Shown here: positions 36,333 through 44,526 of the stretch, one piece after another | Layout of the letters: each line of letters begins with the position of its first letter | How positions within the stretch are numbered: position 1 is the stretch's first letter | Origin: CAVRXQ01 sp963849105 | GTDB lineage: Bacteria; Actinomycetota; Acidimicrobiia; Acidimicrobiales; Bog-793 | Reading direction: 5' to 3' | Length of the DNA stretch: 64,000 bases | NCBI GenBank assembly: GCA_963849105.1 | Contig: CAWKGD010000003.1 | Span: 310,001 to 374,000, forward strand | Notes under the pieces: model-generated | What the model was told of the DNA's origin: nothing | Seen by the model: the letters and a program-made list of their open reading frames with translations, nothing else | The model's database searches: none | Translations under genes and position numbers: made by a program

Positions 36333-37426
36333 GTCGCCCGCCTCGACTGCCGCAGCACGAGCAGGAAGAACGGCGCGCCGCAGAACGCCGTGACGACGCC
36401 GAGGGGTACCTCGGCAGGGGAGAGCGCGGTGCGCGCGACGAGGTCGGCAAGGATCAAAAACGCCGCGCCGACGAGGATCGAAAGCGGCAGGATCCTCCGG
36501 TAGCTCGGGCCGACGACGAGCCGGATCGTGTGCGGAACGATGATGCCCACGAAGCCGACGAGCCCGCTCACTGCGACGACCGACGCGGTGGCGAGCGTCG
36601 CCGCGACGACGACAAGGAGGCGGACGCGCGTCGCGCGCACGCCGAGGCTGTCGGCCTCTTCGTCTCCGACGGCCATCACGTCGAGCAACCGACGCGACGC
36701 CAGGAGCACGGCGATGCAAACAGCGACGTACGGCAGGACCAGCAACACCTCTCCCCATCCGTCCACCCCGGAGAGTCCGCCCAAGATCCACGAGTAGACC
36801 TCGAGAAGGGTCTTCGTGTTGCGCTGCTGCTCGTAGGTCTGGATCGCCGTCAAGAACGACCCAACCGCGACACCGGCGAGGATCAGGCTCGTCGTCGTCC
36901 GCAATCGCTGACCGGACCGCCCGAGCACGTAGGTGAGGGCGACCGAGCAGAGCGCCCCGACGAAGGCGCAGAGCGGGATCGGGTTCACTGCCCAGGAGTT
37001 CGGGTCGTGGACAAGCGCCACGGCGAGCGTCGCCCCGAGGCCGGCGCCCGCCGCCACGCCGAGCAGGTACGGATCGGCGAGCGGGTTCTGGAAGACCCCC
37101 TGATACGAGGCGCCGGCGATCGCGAGCGTCGCGCCGACGATCGCGGCGAGGACGACCCGGGGCGCTCGCAGCTGCCAGACGATCGCGGTATCAAGCGCCG
37201 AGATGTGGGGGTGCACGCCGAGGAGCTTCGAGGCGAGCGCGTCGAACACCGTTGCCGGTGAAAGGTCGGCCGGACCGACGAGGACAGCGAGGGTCGCGGC
37301 GCCGAGGACGAGAACGACCGCGCCGACATAGAAAATGACGTCGCGCCGGAGGGCCGGGCGGGTGCGCCACCGCGCCGCCCGGCCGCCGCCGTCGGTCAGG
37401 CCGCTAGCCGGCGCTCGTACAGCCAC
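36329..37426 (-). CDS. btuC: Cobalamin-type ABC transporter permease
   Basis: 365 residues with about ten hydrophobic segments in the FecCD/BtuC family pattern: RAPRVVLAAIVGATLAIAG, QGVFQNPLADPYLLGVAAGAGLGA (in outline), GVAVGSFLTA, LGG...W and the C-terminal SGLVGFVGIIVPHTIRLV (transport loop). It forms the membrane channel with BtuD and BtuF. The GTG start lies 31 bases inside btuF; a later start is possible since the first 30 residues are hydrophilic. Confidence 0.9.
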   Translation of the reverse strand: MAVRAPASGLTDGGGRAARWRTRPALRRDVIFYVGAVVLVLGAATLAVLVGPADLSPATVFDALASKLLGVHPHISALDTAIVWQLRAPRVVLAAIVGATLAIAGASYQGVFQNPLADPYLLGVAAGAGLGATLAVALVHDPNSWAVNPIPLCAFVGALCSVALTYVLGRSGQRLRTTTSLILAGVAVGSFLTAIQTYEQQRNTKTLLEVYSWILGGLSGVDGWGEVLLVLPYVAVCIAVLLASRRLLDVMAVGDEEADSLGVRATRVRLLVVVAATLATASVVAVSGLVGFVGIIVPHTIRLVVGPSYRRILPLSILVGAAFLILADLVARTALSPAEVPLGVVTAFCGAPFFLLVLRQSRRAT

Positions 37427-38343
37427 AGGTCCTTCTCGATGTCTTGGGCGAGGATCACGACCCGCGGACCCCAGCGCGAGGCGATGTCATCGTTCAAACC
37501 GAAGACGTCTCGTCTTTTGACCGCGATCATTACGCCGAACCCCGGACGCTTTTCGACCGTCTTCAGCGACTGGTGACAGCAGCTCGTGTCGGCCAAGAAG
37601 ATGAGGTTCGGGTTCGAATTCACGATGTACTCCGTCGACAACTGCGGATAGCCGCCTGAAGCCGACGCGCCCTTCGCCGCGTCGGCGACGTCGTGCAGGC
37701 CGAACATGGAGAGCAAGCGCCCGATGAATGTCGACGACGTCACCGAGTAGCCACCCTGGTCGAGTTCGTAGTAGTAGCTCGGCGTGCTCGAAAAATGCGG
37801 TGCGTCGTGCACCGCAGCGGTGATCTCTGTGCGCATGCGCGCGACGAGGGCATCGGCGGCGGCGACGTGACCGGTCACCTGGCCGAGTTGTTCGATCTGC
37901 CCATAGGCGCCGGCGAGGTTGGCCGGCGCGTCCTGCAGCAAAACCGTGATTCCGAGTTTCGCCAACGTTTGGGAGAAGTTGTTCGGGTTGTACGAGATGA
38001 CGACGAGCTGCGGTCGGTACTTGACGATCGCCTCGACGTTCGGTTCGAGCCCCGAAAGCGACGTCCGCGGCGCGTCCTTCGGATAATCAGAGTCTTCGTC
38101 GACGGCGACTACTTGGTGGCCGGCGCCGATCGCGAACAGCATCTCTGTCGCGGTCGGTGAGAGCGAAATGATCCGCGACGGAGAGGAATCGTGCATACGC
38201 GCCGCCGAGGCGATCGAAGTCGTCGAGAGCGAGGTGACGGCGACGAGCAGCGTCAGCGCAGAGATGACTCGCGATCGAGTGCCGAATCGCTTGCGAGCGC
38301 CACGTGAGCGCGTGAATCGAGGGAACGTGTTGCCTCGGGACAT
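37396..38343 (-). CDS. btuF: Cobalamin-type ABC transporter substrate-binding protein
   Basis: 315 residues from ATG 38343, with AAGGGG a few bases upstream. A long basic leader with a hydrophobic core (ISALTLLVAVTSLSTTSIASA, in outline) marks export. The mature protein has the BtuF/FepB two-lobe pattern: RIISLSPTATEMLFAIGAG, DYPKDA, PQLVVIS, LQDAPANLAG and CHQSLKTVEKRPGFG. It binds ligand outside the membrane and delivers it to BtuC. It is the first gene of the operon, about 135 bases after the riboswitch. Confidence 0.88.
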   Translation of the reverse strand: MSRGNTFPRFTRSRGARKRFGTRSRVISALTLLVAVTSLSTTSIASAARMHDSSPSRIISLSPTATEMLFAIGAGHQVVAVDEDSDYPKDAPRTSLSGLEPNVEAIVKYRPQLVVISYNPNNFSQTLAKLGITVLLQDAPANLAGAYGQIEQLGQVTGHVAAADALVARMRTEITAAVHDAPHFSSTPSYYYELDQGGYSVTSSTFIGRLLSMFGLHDVADAAKGASASGGYPQLSTEYIVNSNPNLIFLADTSCCHQSLKTVEKRPGFGVMIAVKRRDVFGLNDDIASRWGPRVVILAQDIEKDLWLYERRLAA

Positions 38344-38477
38344 GTCCCACCCCTTCTGGCCGAACGCGCGGCCGATCGGTCGGCTCACGCCAAGGCACTT
38401 GGTGGGATCTCGCTGGCAATCCCAGCACCGCTGATCCGTACTTTCGCCCTGACGCGAGGCTCGACATCTCCTGTCCC

Positions 38478-38640
38478 GAGGCAGGTCTCCTGACTTCCGG
38501 ATCGACGCTCTCCCGTGCCTTCCCAGGACGAAGTCCCAGTGGCCACGTTCGGGATCGCTCCCCGGTCACAGTGGCGCGACCGTGCCGGAATCCCACCGGC
38601 TTCCCTTTTCAGCCCCAGCGACCGCCGCCGGGGTCCACCT
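38478..38640 (-). ncRNA. Cobalamin riboswitch
   Basis: Read on the minus strand, the region contains the core elements in order: GAAGCCGGTGGGATTCCGGC, GCGCCACTGTGACCGGGGAG, GCCACTGGGAC, CTGGGAAGGC, and the B12 box GAAGTCAGGAGACCTGCCT (38479-38498 region). This is the cobalamin riboswitch architecture, placed directly before btuF-btuC-btuD and the ParB-like gene. In this class, coenzyme B12 binding normally lowers expression of the uptake genes below it. Ends are approximate. Confidence 0.92.
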
Positions 38641-38711
38641 CGGTCTTTCTTTCTGCGGCACGACATTTTGACCCGCTGGCGGCGGGCGTGCAACGAGGGC
38701 TCCGGCGTGGT

Positions 38712-39596
38712 CTACGAGGGAGAGGCGTCGAGTGCGTCGAGTTCGCTTTGGGCGCGACTGGTGCGCGTTGCGCGCGCTCCGCGCCGATTCAACGAGACAT
38801 AGGTGCCGACGGCGAGCGCCACGTAGACGAGGTAGCAGATTGCTTGCAGAGCTGTCGGTCGGTCCGCGTATCCGAACAGCGAGTGGAAAACATCTCCGAT
38901 CGCGGATCCTTCCGACATAAAGCCGGTGGTGTTCCAGAGTTGACCGTTCAACGCGTGGATCGCACCGAGCCCAGAAGGTCCGGGCTGTTGGAGGTTTTCG
39001 ACGATGTCGGCGACGAGCCCGGCGGCAAAGACGATCAGCAAGGTTCCAACCGTCGTGAAAAAGGCCGAGAGGTTGAGACGCTTTCCGGCCCGGAAAATCG
39101 CGTACGCGACTCCAAGGGCGGCGATGAGTCCGAACAGTCCACCGAGCAGCGTCTGCGCCGCGCCGGCGGCGAAGACGATCGCGAGCGTGAACACAGCGGT
39201 CTCGAGGCCCTCGCGTCCCACCGCCTGGAAGGCGAGGAGCGCGAGGCCGTACTTCTCTTTCTTGCCGATAGCCGACTCGGCTTTTGCGGCGAGCTCTTTC
39301 GAGATCGTCTTCGCGTGGGCGCGCATCCAGAACGTCATGTAGGTGAGGATCACGACCGCGAGTGCGTACGTCGCCGTCTCGAAGATCGTCTGGACACGCG
39401 ATCCGGCGTACGTGCGAATCGTGAGGTAGGCGGCCACTCCTCCGGCGGCAGCGAGAACTCCGGCGATCCCGGCGCCGAGGAACACGGCCCGGAACTCGCG
39501 ACGGTGGCCGGCACGGTCGAGGTACGAGATGAGGACGGCGACGATGATGCTCGCCTCGGTGCCTTCCCGGAGGAAGATGACGAAACCAGCGAGCAA
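38712..39596 (-). CDS. efeU: FTR1/EfeU-family iron permease
   Basis: 294 residues from TTG 39596, chosen because GGGAGG precedes it and LLAGFVIFLREGTEAS then begins exactly at the first helix. Seven hydrophobic segments are seen. The two REGxE iron motifs of FTR1 proteins are FLREGTEASI and AVGREGLETAVF. Such permeases import ferric iron after oxidation; no EfeO or EfeB partner is next to it. An iron-box-like inverted repeat lies 20-65 bases upstream, so the gene is probably repressed by IdeR/DtxR when iron is plentiful. Confidence 0.9.
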   Translation of the reverse strand: MLAGFVIFLREGTEASIIVAVLISYLDRAGHRREFRAVFLGAGIAGVLAAAGGVAAYLTIRTYAGSRVQTIFETATYALAVVILTYMTFWMRAHAKTISKELAAKAESAIGKKEKYGLALLAFQAVGREGLETAVFTLAIVFAAGAAQTLLGGLFGLIAALGVAYAIFRAGKRLNLSAFFTTVGTLLIVFAAGLVADIVENLQQPGPSGLGAIHALNGQLWNTTGFMSEGSAIGDVFHSLFGYADRPTALQAICYLVYVALAVGTYVSLNRRGARATRTSRAQSELDALDASPS

Positions 39597-39616
39597 GGAT
39601 CCTCCCTCTTTCCCGA

Positions 39617-39659
39617 ATATCAGGTTAGCCTGAGTAAAATTCTCTAGCCAACCTGATAT
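39617..39659. promoter_or_regulatory. IdeR/DtxR-like iron-box inverted repeat
   Basis: ATATCAGGTT (39617-39626) and its exact inverse AACCTGATAT (39650-39659) flank the gap between efeU and the peroxiredoxin gene. The left half extends as TCAGGTTAGCCTGAGTAA, agreeing well with the iron-box consensus TTAGGTTAGCCTAACCTAA over its first 12 positions. It could control both divergent genes. Confidence 0.7.
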
Positions 39660-39736
39660 CCGACGAAATCTCGACCCACGACGGTTCCGTATCTTGGAAT
39701 GACGAAGTTCGCCCTCGCCCAAACAGGAGACCTGCG

Positions 39737-40219
39737 ATGACCATTGCTGTTGGCGACAAGATCCCCGACGTCGAACTGCGACGGATGGGCAAACGTGAGC
39801 CCGAATCGCTGCGCAGCCTCGACGTGCTGGGCCACGGCAAGGTCGTCCTCTTCGGGCTTCCGGGCGCTTTCACCCCGACGTGCTCGGACTTCCACTTCCC
39901 AGGCTTCATCGTGCGGGCGGAGGATCTGAAGGCAAAAGGGGTTGACCTGATCGCCTGTGTTTCAGTGAACGACGCCTACGTGATGGGTGCCTGGGGGGTC
40001 GCGCAAGGCGCCGGCGACGCGGTGATGATGCTCGGCGACGGCAACGGCGAGTTCACCCGCGCCCTCGGCCTTGAGCGTGACGCGTCCGCCTCCGGGCTCG
40101 GGATGCGCTCGCGGCGCTACGCGATGGTCCTCGACGACGGGGTCGTCACATACCTCGGCGTCGAAACCGCGCCTGGTGTCTCAGTGAGCGGCGCCGACGC
40201 TGTGCTCGCTGCACTCTGA
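39737..40219 (+). CDS. Peroxiredoxin (Prx5/AhpE-like)
   Basis: 160 residues, ATG behind GGAGA. The peroxidatic Cys is in LPGAFTPTCSDFHFPGF, the Prx5-type signature; SVNDAYVMGAWG and FTRALGLE follow as in the family. A second Cys, in DLIACVSVND, is not in a usual resolving position, so it may work as a one-Cys enzyme. It reduces hydrogen peroxide or organic peroxides. Being divergent from an iron permease and sharing its iron-box region suggests joint control of iron uptake and peroxide defence. Confidence 0.9.
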   Translation: MTIAVGDKIPDVELRRMGKREPESLRSLDVLGHGKVVLFGLPGAFTPTCSDFHFPGFIVRAEDLKAKGVDLIACVSVNDAYVMGAWGVAQGAGDAVMMLGDGNGEFTRALGLERDASASGLGMRSRRYAMVLDDGVVTYLGVETAPGVSVSGADAVLAAL

Positions 40220-40245
40220 TCCCACCGCCGTGCACCGGTGTGGCC

Positions 40246-40274
40246 TTGACAATCTTGTGAGTACTCACTAACTT
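40246..40274 (+). promoter_or_regulatory. tetR-type gene promoter with operator between -35 and -10
   Basis: TTGACA (40246-40251), 17 bases, TAACTT (40269-40274). The spacer contains the perfect palindrome GTGAGTACTCAC (40257-40268), a fitting site for a dimeric TetR repressor and hence autorepression. Confidence 0.75.
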
Positions 40275-40281
40275 GCCGTTT

Positions 40282-40881
40282 GTGGGTACTTCGACGGGAG
40301 CGAGGACACGAAGCGGACTGCGGATGACAGCCGACGAGCGCAAGAGCGCCGTCCTCACCGCGGCGCTGAAGGCCTTTGCCCGCGACGGATACGGCGGCAC
40401 GTCGACCGACGCGATCGCGGAGTCGGCGGGGATCTCGCAGCCGTACCTGTTCCGGCTGTTCGGGACCAAAAAGCAGCTCTTCTTGGAGACGGTCGCGCTC
40501 GGCTGTCGAGCGGTCATTCGCACCTTCGAAAAAGCGAGCAAAGGACTCGAAGGAGAAGCGGCGCTCGAAGCGATGGGAGTGGCCTACGCGCCGCTCATCG
40601 CCGATCGTGACCTGCTCCTCATCCAGCTGCAGGGCTACGCCGCCTCCGGTGACCCCGAGATCCGTGTCTTCGTTTCGCAGCGCTTCCGCGAGATCGTGCG
40701 ATTCGTCGCCGAGCGGACCGGGCTCGGGCCGCAGCCGCTGCGGGAGTTCTTCGCGATGGGGATGCTCTGCAACGTCATGTCCGCCCTCGATCTCGGTTCG
40801 CTCGACGAGCTGTGGGGTGACTGGCGTCACGAACCCGAGCAAGCCGCTTTCGTCGAGTCCTTGAGCGCCGCGAGGGACTGA
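40282..40881 (+). CDS. TetR-family transcriptional regulator
   Basis: 199 residues. The N-terminal helix-turn-helix is clear: VLTAALKAFARDGYGGTSTDAIA and ISQPYLFRLFGTKKQLFLE (both in outline). GTG 40282 lies at the predicted transcription start, so the message may be leaderless; ATG 40324 is the alternative start. The C-terminal domain would bind a small ligand. The palindrome in its own promoter and a near copy ahead of the MFS gene indicate that it represses itself and the exporter. Confidence 0.85.
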   Translation: MGTSTGARTRSGLRMTADERKSAVLTAALKAFARDGYGGTSTDAIAESAGISQPYLFRLFGTKKQLFLETVALGCRAVIRTFEKASKGLEGEAALEAMGVAYAPLIADRDLLLIQLQGYAASGDPEIRVFVSQRFREIVRFVAERTGLGPQPLREFFAMGMLCNVMSALDLGSLDELWGDWRHEPEQAAFVESLSAARD

Positions 40882-40928
40882 TTCCAATGCAACGACTGCG
40901 CCGCGCACTCGCACGTCGGTGAAAGGTA

Positions 40929-40940
40929 GTGACTACTCAA
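40929..40940 (+). promoter_or_regulatory. Second TetR operator, before the MFS gene
   Basis: GTGACTACTCAA matches the palindrome GTGAGTACTCAC of the tetR promoter at 10 of 12 positions and lies 24 bases before the MFS start codon. Confidence 0.6.
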
Positions 40941-40963
40941 TATCAATCTGAAAGGGAGGTTCG

Positions 40964-42409
40964 ATGACCGTCTCGACCACGCAACTCGTCACCACCGGAC
41001 GCACTCGGCGACCATCGTCGGTCCGATGGGCGATCGCCATTACGGGTGCCGCGCTTTTCATGGGATCGCTCGACAACCTTGTCGTCACGTTCGCGTTGCC
41101 GGTGATCCGGCGCAGCTTGCACACGGGACTCGCCGGACTCGAATGGACGGTGAACGCCTACACGTTGACCTTCGCCGTTCTGCTCCTCACTGGGGCAGCG
41201 CTCGGCGATCGTTTCGGCCGACGCCGGATGTTCGTCGTCGGGCTCGCGATGTTCACCGTCGCATCCGCCGTTGCCGCCCTGGCACGGAGCATCGACGTTC
41301 TCGTCGCAGCGCGCGCTGTTCAAGGCGCGGGCGGCGCGTTGTTGATCCCCCTCTCGTTAACGCTGCTTTCGGCCGCGGTTCCCCCCGAGCGTCGCAACGT
41401 CGCGCTCGGGGTGTGGGGCGCGATCGGCGGACTCGCCGTCGCGGTCGGACCGGTGATCGGCGGGGCGGTGGTCCAAGGGTTGTCGTGGCAGTGGATCTTC
41501 TGGTTGAACGTCCCGATCGGAGTGGCACTGCTTCCGCTCGCAAGCACGCGCCTTTCGGAGTCACACGGCGACGCGCGTCGTCTCGATGGCGCGGGCATCG
41601 CGCTCGCCAGCACCGGGCTGTTCGGCATCGTGTTCGGGCTCGTGCGCGGTGGCGACGTCGGGTGGACGAATGCCGAGATCCTCGCCTCATTCGCAGTCGG
41701 CATCGTCGCTCTCGTGGGATTCATCGTCAACGAGTCGCGCTCGGACCACGCCATGCTGCCGCTGTCGCTGTTCCGCCGGCGCGGTTTCTCCGCCGTCAAC
41801 GGTGTGGCGCTTTTCATGAGCTTCGGGATGTTCGGATCGATCTTCTTCCTCTCGCAGTTCCTGCAGATCGTCCAGGGTCTGTCGCCCCTCGAGGCGGGGC
41901 TCCGCACGTTGCCGTGGACGGCGATGCCGGTCGTCGTCGCCCCAGTTGCTGCGACGCTCGTCGAAAGGGTCGGTGGCCGAACCCTCATCACACTCGGGCT
42001 CCTGCTGCAGGCGATCGGGCTCGGTTGGATCGCGGTCGTCATCTCTCCCGGGACGCCGTACCTCGACATCGTGCCCGCCTTCGTGCTGTCGGGCATCGGC
42101 ATGTCGCTGTTCTTCGTGCCCGTCGCGTCGGTGCTGCTGTCGTCGGTGCCGAGGGCGGCCGAAGGCGTCGCCTCGGGAACGAACAACGCCATCCGTGAGC
42201 TCGGCGGGGTGCTCGGCATCTCGGTGCTCGGTGCCGTCTTCGCGAGCTTTGGCAGCTACGCGACCAGGCTCTCCTACATGGCAGGTCTGTTGCCGGCAGC
42301 GAAAGTCGGAATCGCCGTCGTCGCGGTGGGCGCGATCGTGGCAGCGATGATTCCCGGCCGGGCACGTCGCGAGGCGGAAGAGAGCGAGCTCGAGCTCGAA
42401 GCGGCGTGA
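40964..42409 (+). CDS. MFS drug exporter (DHA2, 14-helix type)
   Basis: 481 residues with about 14 hydrophobic segments. MGSLDNLVVTFALPVIRRSL (helix 1), LTGAALGDRFGRRRMFVVGL (motif A) and ARAVQGAGGALLIPLSL (motif B region) identify the DHA2/EmrB-QacA family of proton-driven exporters. The Asp in helix 1 is conserved in the family. AAAGGGAGG precedes the ATG. It is downstream of the TetR gene with a copy of its operator in front, so export of a toxic compound induced by that compound is likely; the substrate is unknown. Confidence 0.9.
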   Translation: MTVSTTQLVTTGRTRRPSSVRWAIAITGAALFMGSLDNLVVTFALPVIRRSLHTGLAGLEWTVNAYTLTFAVLLLTGAALGDRFGRRRMFVVGLAMFTVASAVAALARSIDVLVAARAVQGAGGALLIPLSLTLLSAAVPPERRNVALGVWGAIGGLAVAVGPVIGGAVVQGLSWQWIFWLNVPIGVALLPLASTRLSESHGDARRLDGAGIALASTGLFGIVFGLVRGGDVGWTNAEILASFAVGIVALVGFIVNESRSDHAMLPLSLFRRRGFSAVNGVALFMSFGMFGSIFFLSQFLQIVQGLSPLEAGLRTLPWTAMPVVVAPVAATLVERVGGRTLITLGLLLQAIGLGWIAVVISPGTPYLDIVPAFVLSGIGMSLFFVPVASVLLSSVPRAAEGVASGTNNAIRELGGVLGISVLGAVFASFGSYATRLSYMAGLLPAAKVGIAVVAVGAIVAAMIPGRARREAEESELELEAA

Positions 42410-42464
42410 ACCGCGAGCCGAATTGCCAGGTCAAATCGTGCGCCTGTCCAGGTAGATTGGGTGT

Positions 42465-43382
42465 ATGGCACCGCGTGACGAAGTCGAAACGAACGTTTCC
42501 GCCGGCAGATCGACGGGCACCGACCGGGTGAAGCGTGGCCTCGCCGAAATGCTGCGTGGCGGGGTGATCATGGACGTCGTCACCCCGGAGCACGCAAAGG
42601 TCGCCGAGGACGCCGGGGCGGTCTCGGTGATGGCGCTCGAGCGGGTGCCGGCGGATATCCGACGCGAAGGCGGTGTCGCGCGGATGAGCGATCCGGGGCT
42701 CATCGAAGCGATCCAGCACACCGTGACGATCCCGGTGATGGCGAAGGTGCGCATCGGCCACTTTGCGGAAGCGCAGATCCTGCAGTCGCTGAGGGTTGAC
42801 TACATCGACGAGAGCGAAGTGCTGACGCCGGCAGACGAAGCGCACCACATCGACAAGTGGGCGTTTCAGATCCCGTTCGTCTGCGGGGCGACGAACCTCG
42901 GCGAGGCGCTGCGTCGCATCTCTGAGGGCGCGGCGATGATCCGTTCGAAGGGCGAGGCGGGAACCGGCAACATCGTCGAGGCGGTCCGTCACCTCCGCTC
43001 GATCCTCGGCGACATCAGGAAGATCACGACCGCTGACAGCGCCGAGCGGTACGCGTGGGCGAAATCACTGCAAGCCCCGATCGCGCTCGTCGAGGAGATC
43101 GCCGAGACGGGACGGCTGCCGGTGCCGCTGTTCTGCGCGGGTGGGATCGCCACGCCGGCCGATGCCGCGCTCGTCATGCAGCTCGGCGCGGAAGCGGTCT
43201 TTGTCGGATCGGGCATCTTCAAGAGCGAAGACCCGTCGTCGCGGGCGCGCGCCATCGTCGAAGCGACGTCGCACTTCAACGATCCGGAGATCCTGGCGAA
43301 AGTCTCCCGCGGGCTCGGCGCGCCAATGGCCGGTGCCGAGATCGCGTCGCTCGAGACGAGGCTGTCAGAACGCGGCTGGTGA
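42465..43382 (+). CDS. pdxS: Pyridoxal 5'-phosphate synthase, synthase subunit
   Basis: 305 residues, the full PdxS barrel. GVIMDVVTPEHAKVAEDAGA, MALERVPADIRREGGVARM (Lys-bearing loop after it), VPVMAKVRIGHFAEAQ, YIDESEVLTPADE and the C-terminal phosphate site VFVGSGIFKS are diagnostic. It makes pyridoxal phosphate from ribose 5-phosphate, glyceraldehyde 3-phosphate and ammonia supplied by PdxT. The pdxT frame overlaps its stop codon (GTGA), as expected for a tight 12:12 enzyme complex. Confidence 0.97.
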   Translation: MAPRDEVETNVSAGRSTGTDRVKRGLAEMLRGGVIMDVVTPEHAKVAEDAGAVSVMALERVPADIRREGGVARMSDPGLIEAIQHTVTIPVMAKVRIGHFAEAQILQSLRVDYIDESEVLTPADEAHHIDKWAFQIPFVCGATNLGEALRRISEGAAMIRSKGEAGTGNIVEAVRHLRSILGDIRKITTADSAERYAWAKSLQAPIALVEEIAETGRLPVPLFCAGGIATPADAALVMQLGAEAVFVGSGIFKSEDPSSRARAIVEATSHFNDPEILAKVSRGLGAPMAGAEIASLETRLSERGW

Positions 43383-44056
43383 TCGAAACGGCGACCGACG
43401 CAGCCGTCAACGGGAGAAGCGAAAAAGACCCGGACCAGCTGGTGATCGGCGTCCTCGCCCTGCAAGGAGACGTCGAAGCGCACGCGAGGTTGCTGGAATC
43501 GCTCGGTGTCGAGGTCAGAGAGGTGCGCGTTCCCTCGGACCTCGAAGGCATCGACGGACTCGTGTTGCCGGGCGGCGAGTCGACGGCGCTGCAACTGCTC
43601 ATCGAAGGAGCGGAACTGCGCGAGCCGATCGCGAAGCTCCTGGCGGACGGCTTACCTGTGCTCGGTACCTGCGCTGGGATGATCCTTCTCGCCCGCGAGG
43701 TCCTCGATGGTCGGGCCGACCAGTGGAGCTTCGGCGCGATCGACATCGCCGTGCGGCGCAACGCCTTCGGCCGTCAAGCGGATTCCTTCGAGTCGGACCT
43801 CGATTTCGAAGCGGCGACCGGTGAACCGATCCACGCGGTATTCATCCGAGCGCCGTTCGTTGAGTCGGTCGGCGATGACGTCGACGTACTCGCTGAGGTG
43901 GCTATGTCCGACGGCAAGACGAGACCGGTCGGATGCCGTTCGCAGAACGTGACGGCCGTCGCCTTCCACCCCGAGCTAGTCTCCGACCCCCGCGTGCACG
44001 CACTGTTGGTCGCCGACGCGCGTCGCCGCATCGGCACGACGAAGGGGGAGAGCTGA
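43379..44056 (+). CDS. pdxT: Pyridoxal 5'-phosphate synthase, glutaminase subunit
   Basis: 225 residues from GTG 43379, overlapping pdxS; GTG 43442 would start right at VIGVLALQGDVEAHARLLE and give the usual length, so the first 21 residues are doubtful. Class I glutamine amidotransferase motifs are LPGGESTALQLL, nucleophile Cys in PVLGTCAGMILLA and the His/Glu pair in VAFHPELVSD. It releases ammonia from glutamine and channels it to PdxS. The next gene begins at its last base pair group. Confidence 0.95.
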   Translation: MIETATDAAVNGRSEKDPDQLVIGVLALQGDVEAHARLLESLGVEVREVRVPSDLEGIDGLVLPGGESTALQLLIEGAELREPIAKLLADGLPVLGTCAGMILLAREVLDGRADQWSFGAIDIAVRRNAFGRQADSFESDLDFEAATGEPIHAVFIRAPFVESVGDDVDVLAEVAMSDGKTRPVGCRSQNVTAVAFHPELVSDPRVHALLVADARRRIGTTKGES

Positions 44057-44523
44057 TGGCGGTGAAAGAGCTCGGCCACCTTGTCCTGTATGTGAAGAAC
44101 CTCGAGCGTTCAGCGGCCTTCTATCGCGACGTGCTCGGTTGGCGTCAGGTCGCCGGCCCCGGTGTCGAAGTCGAAATCCCGCTCGCTTTCCCCACCGCGA
44201 TGTTCAGCGGCGGCCGCACGCACCACGAGCTTTTGCTGATCGAGGTCGGCGAGGACGCACCTGGTCCGCTGAAGGGACGCCACGCCGGTCTCTACCACTT
44301 CGGTCTGAAAGTCGGCGACAGCGACGAGGATCTGCGTGCGGCGCTCGAACAGGTGCGCGCGTCAGGCGCGCACATCGTTGGCGCGGCGGATCACACCGTG
44401 ACACACAGTGTGTACATCACCGATCCGGATGGAAACGAGATCGAGCTGTACGTCGATGTCGAAGGGATCGACTGGCGCGACCCGAAGCTGCTGCTCGCGG
44501 AGATCAAACCGCTGGCGCTGTGA
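44056..44523 (+). CDS. VOC/glyoxalase superfamily protein
   Basis: 155 residues from ATG 44056, whose first base is the last base of the pdxT stop; GAAGGGGGAG lies just upstream. Two beta-alpha-beta-beta-beta units are visible: LGHLVLYVKNLERSAAFYRDVLGW and HTVTHSVYITDPDGNEIELYVD (in outline). Metal-ligand candidates are the His near the start, Glu in HHELLLIEV, His in LYHFGLKV and Glu in EIELYV, close to the catechol dioxygenase-like group. Substrate is unknown. Coupling to pdxST could reflect a vitamin B6-related role or mere operon membership. Confidence 0.85.
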   Translation: MAVKELGHLVLYVKNLERSAAFYRDVLGWRQVAGPGVEVEIPLAFPTAMFSGGRTHHELLLIEVGEDAPGPLKGRHAGLYHFGLKVGDSDEDLRAALEQVRASGAHIVGAADHTVTHSVYITDPDGNEIELYVDVEGIDWRDPKLLLAEIKPLAL

Positions 44524-44526
44524 CGC

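Noticed and set aside
36287..37261. 324-codon plus-strand frame over btuC
   Set aside because: Charged low-complexity product, antisense to a clear membrane permease.
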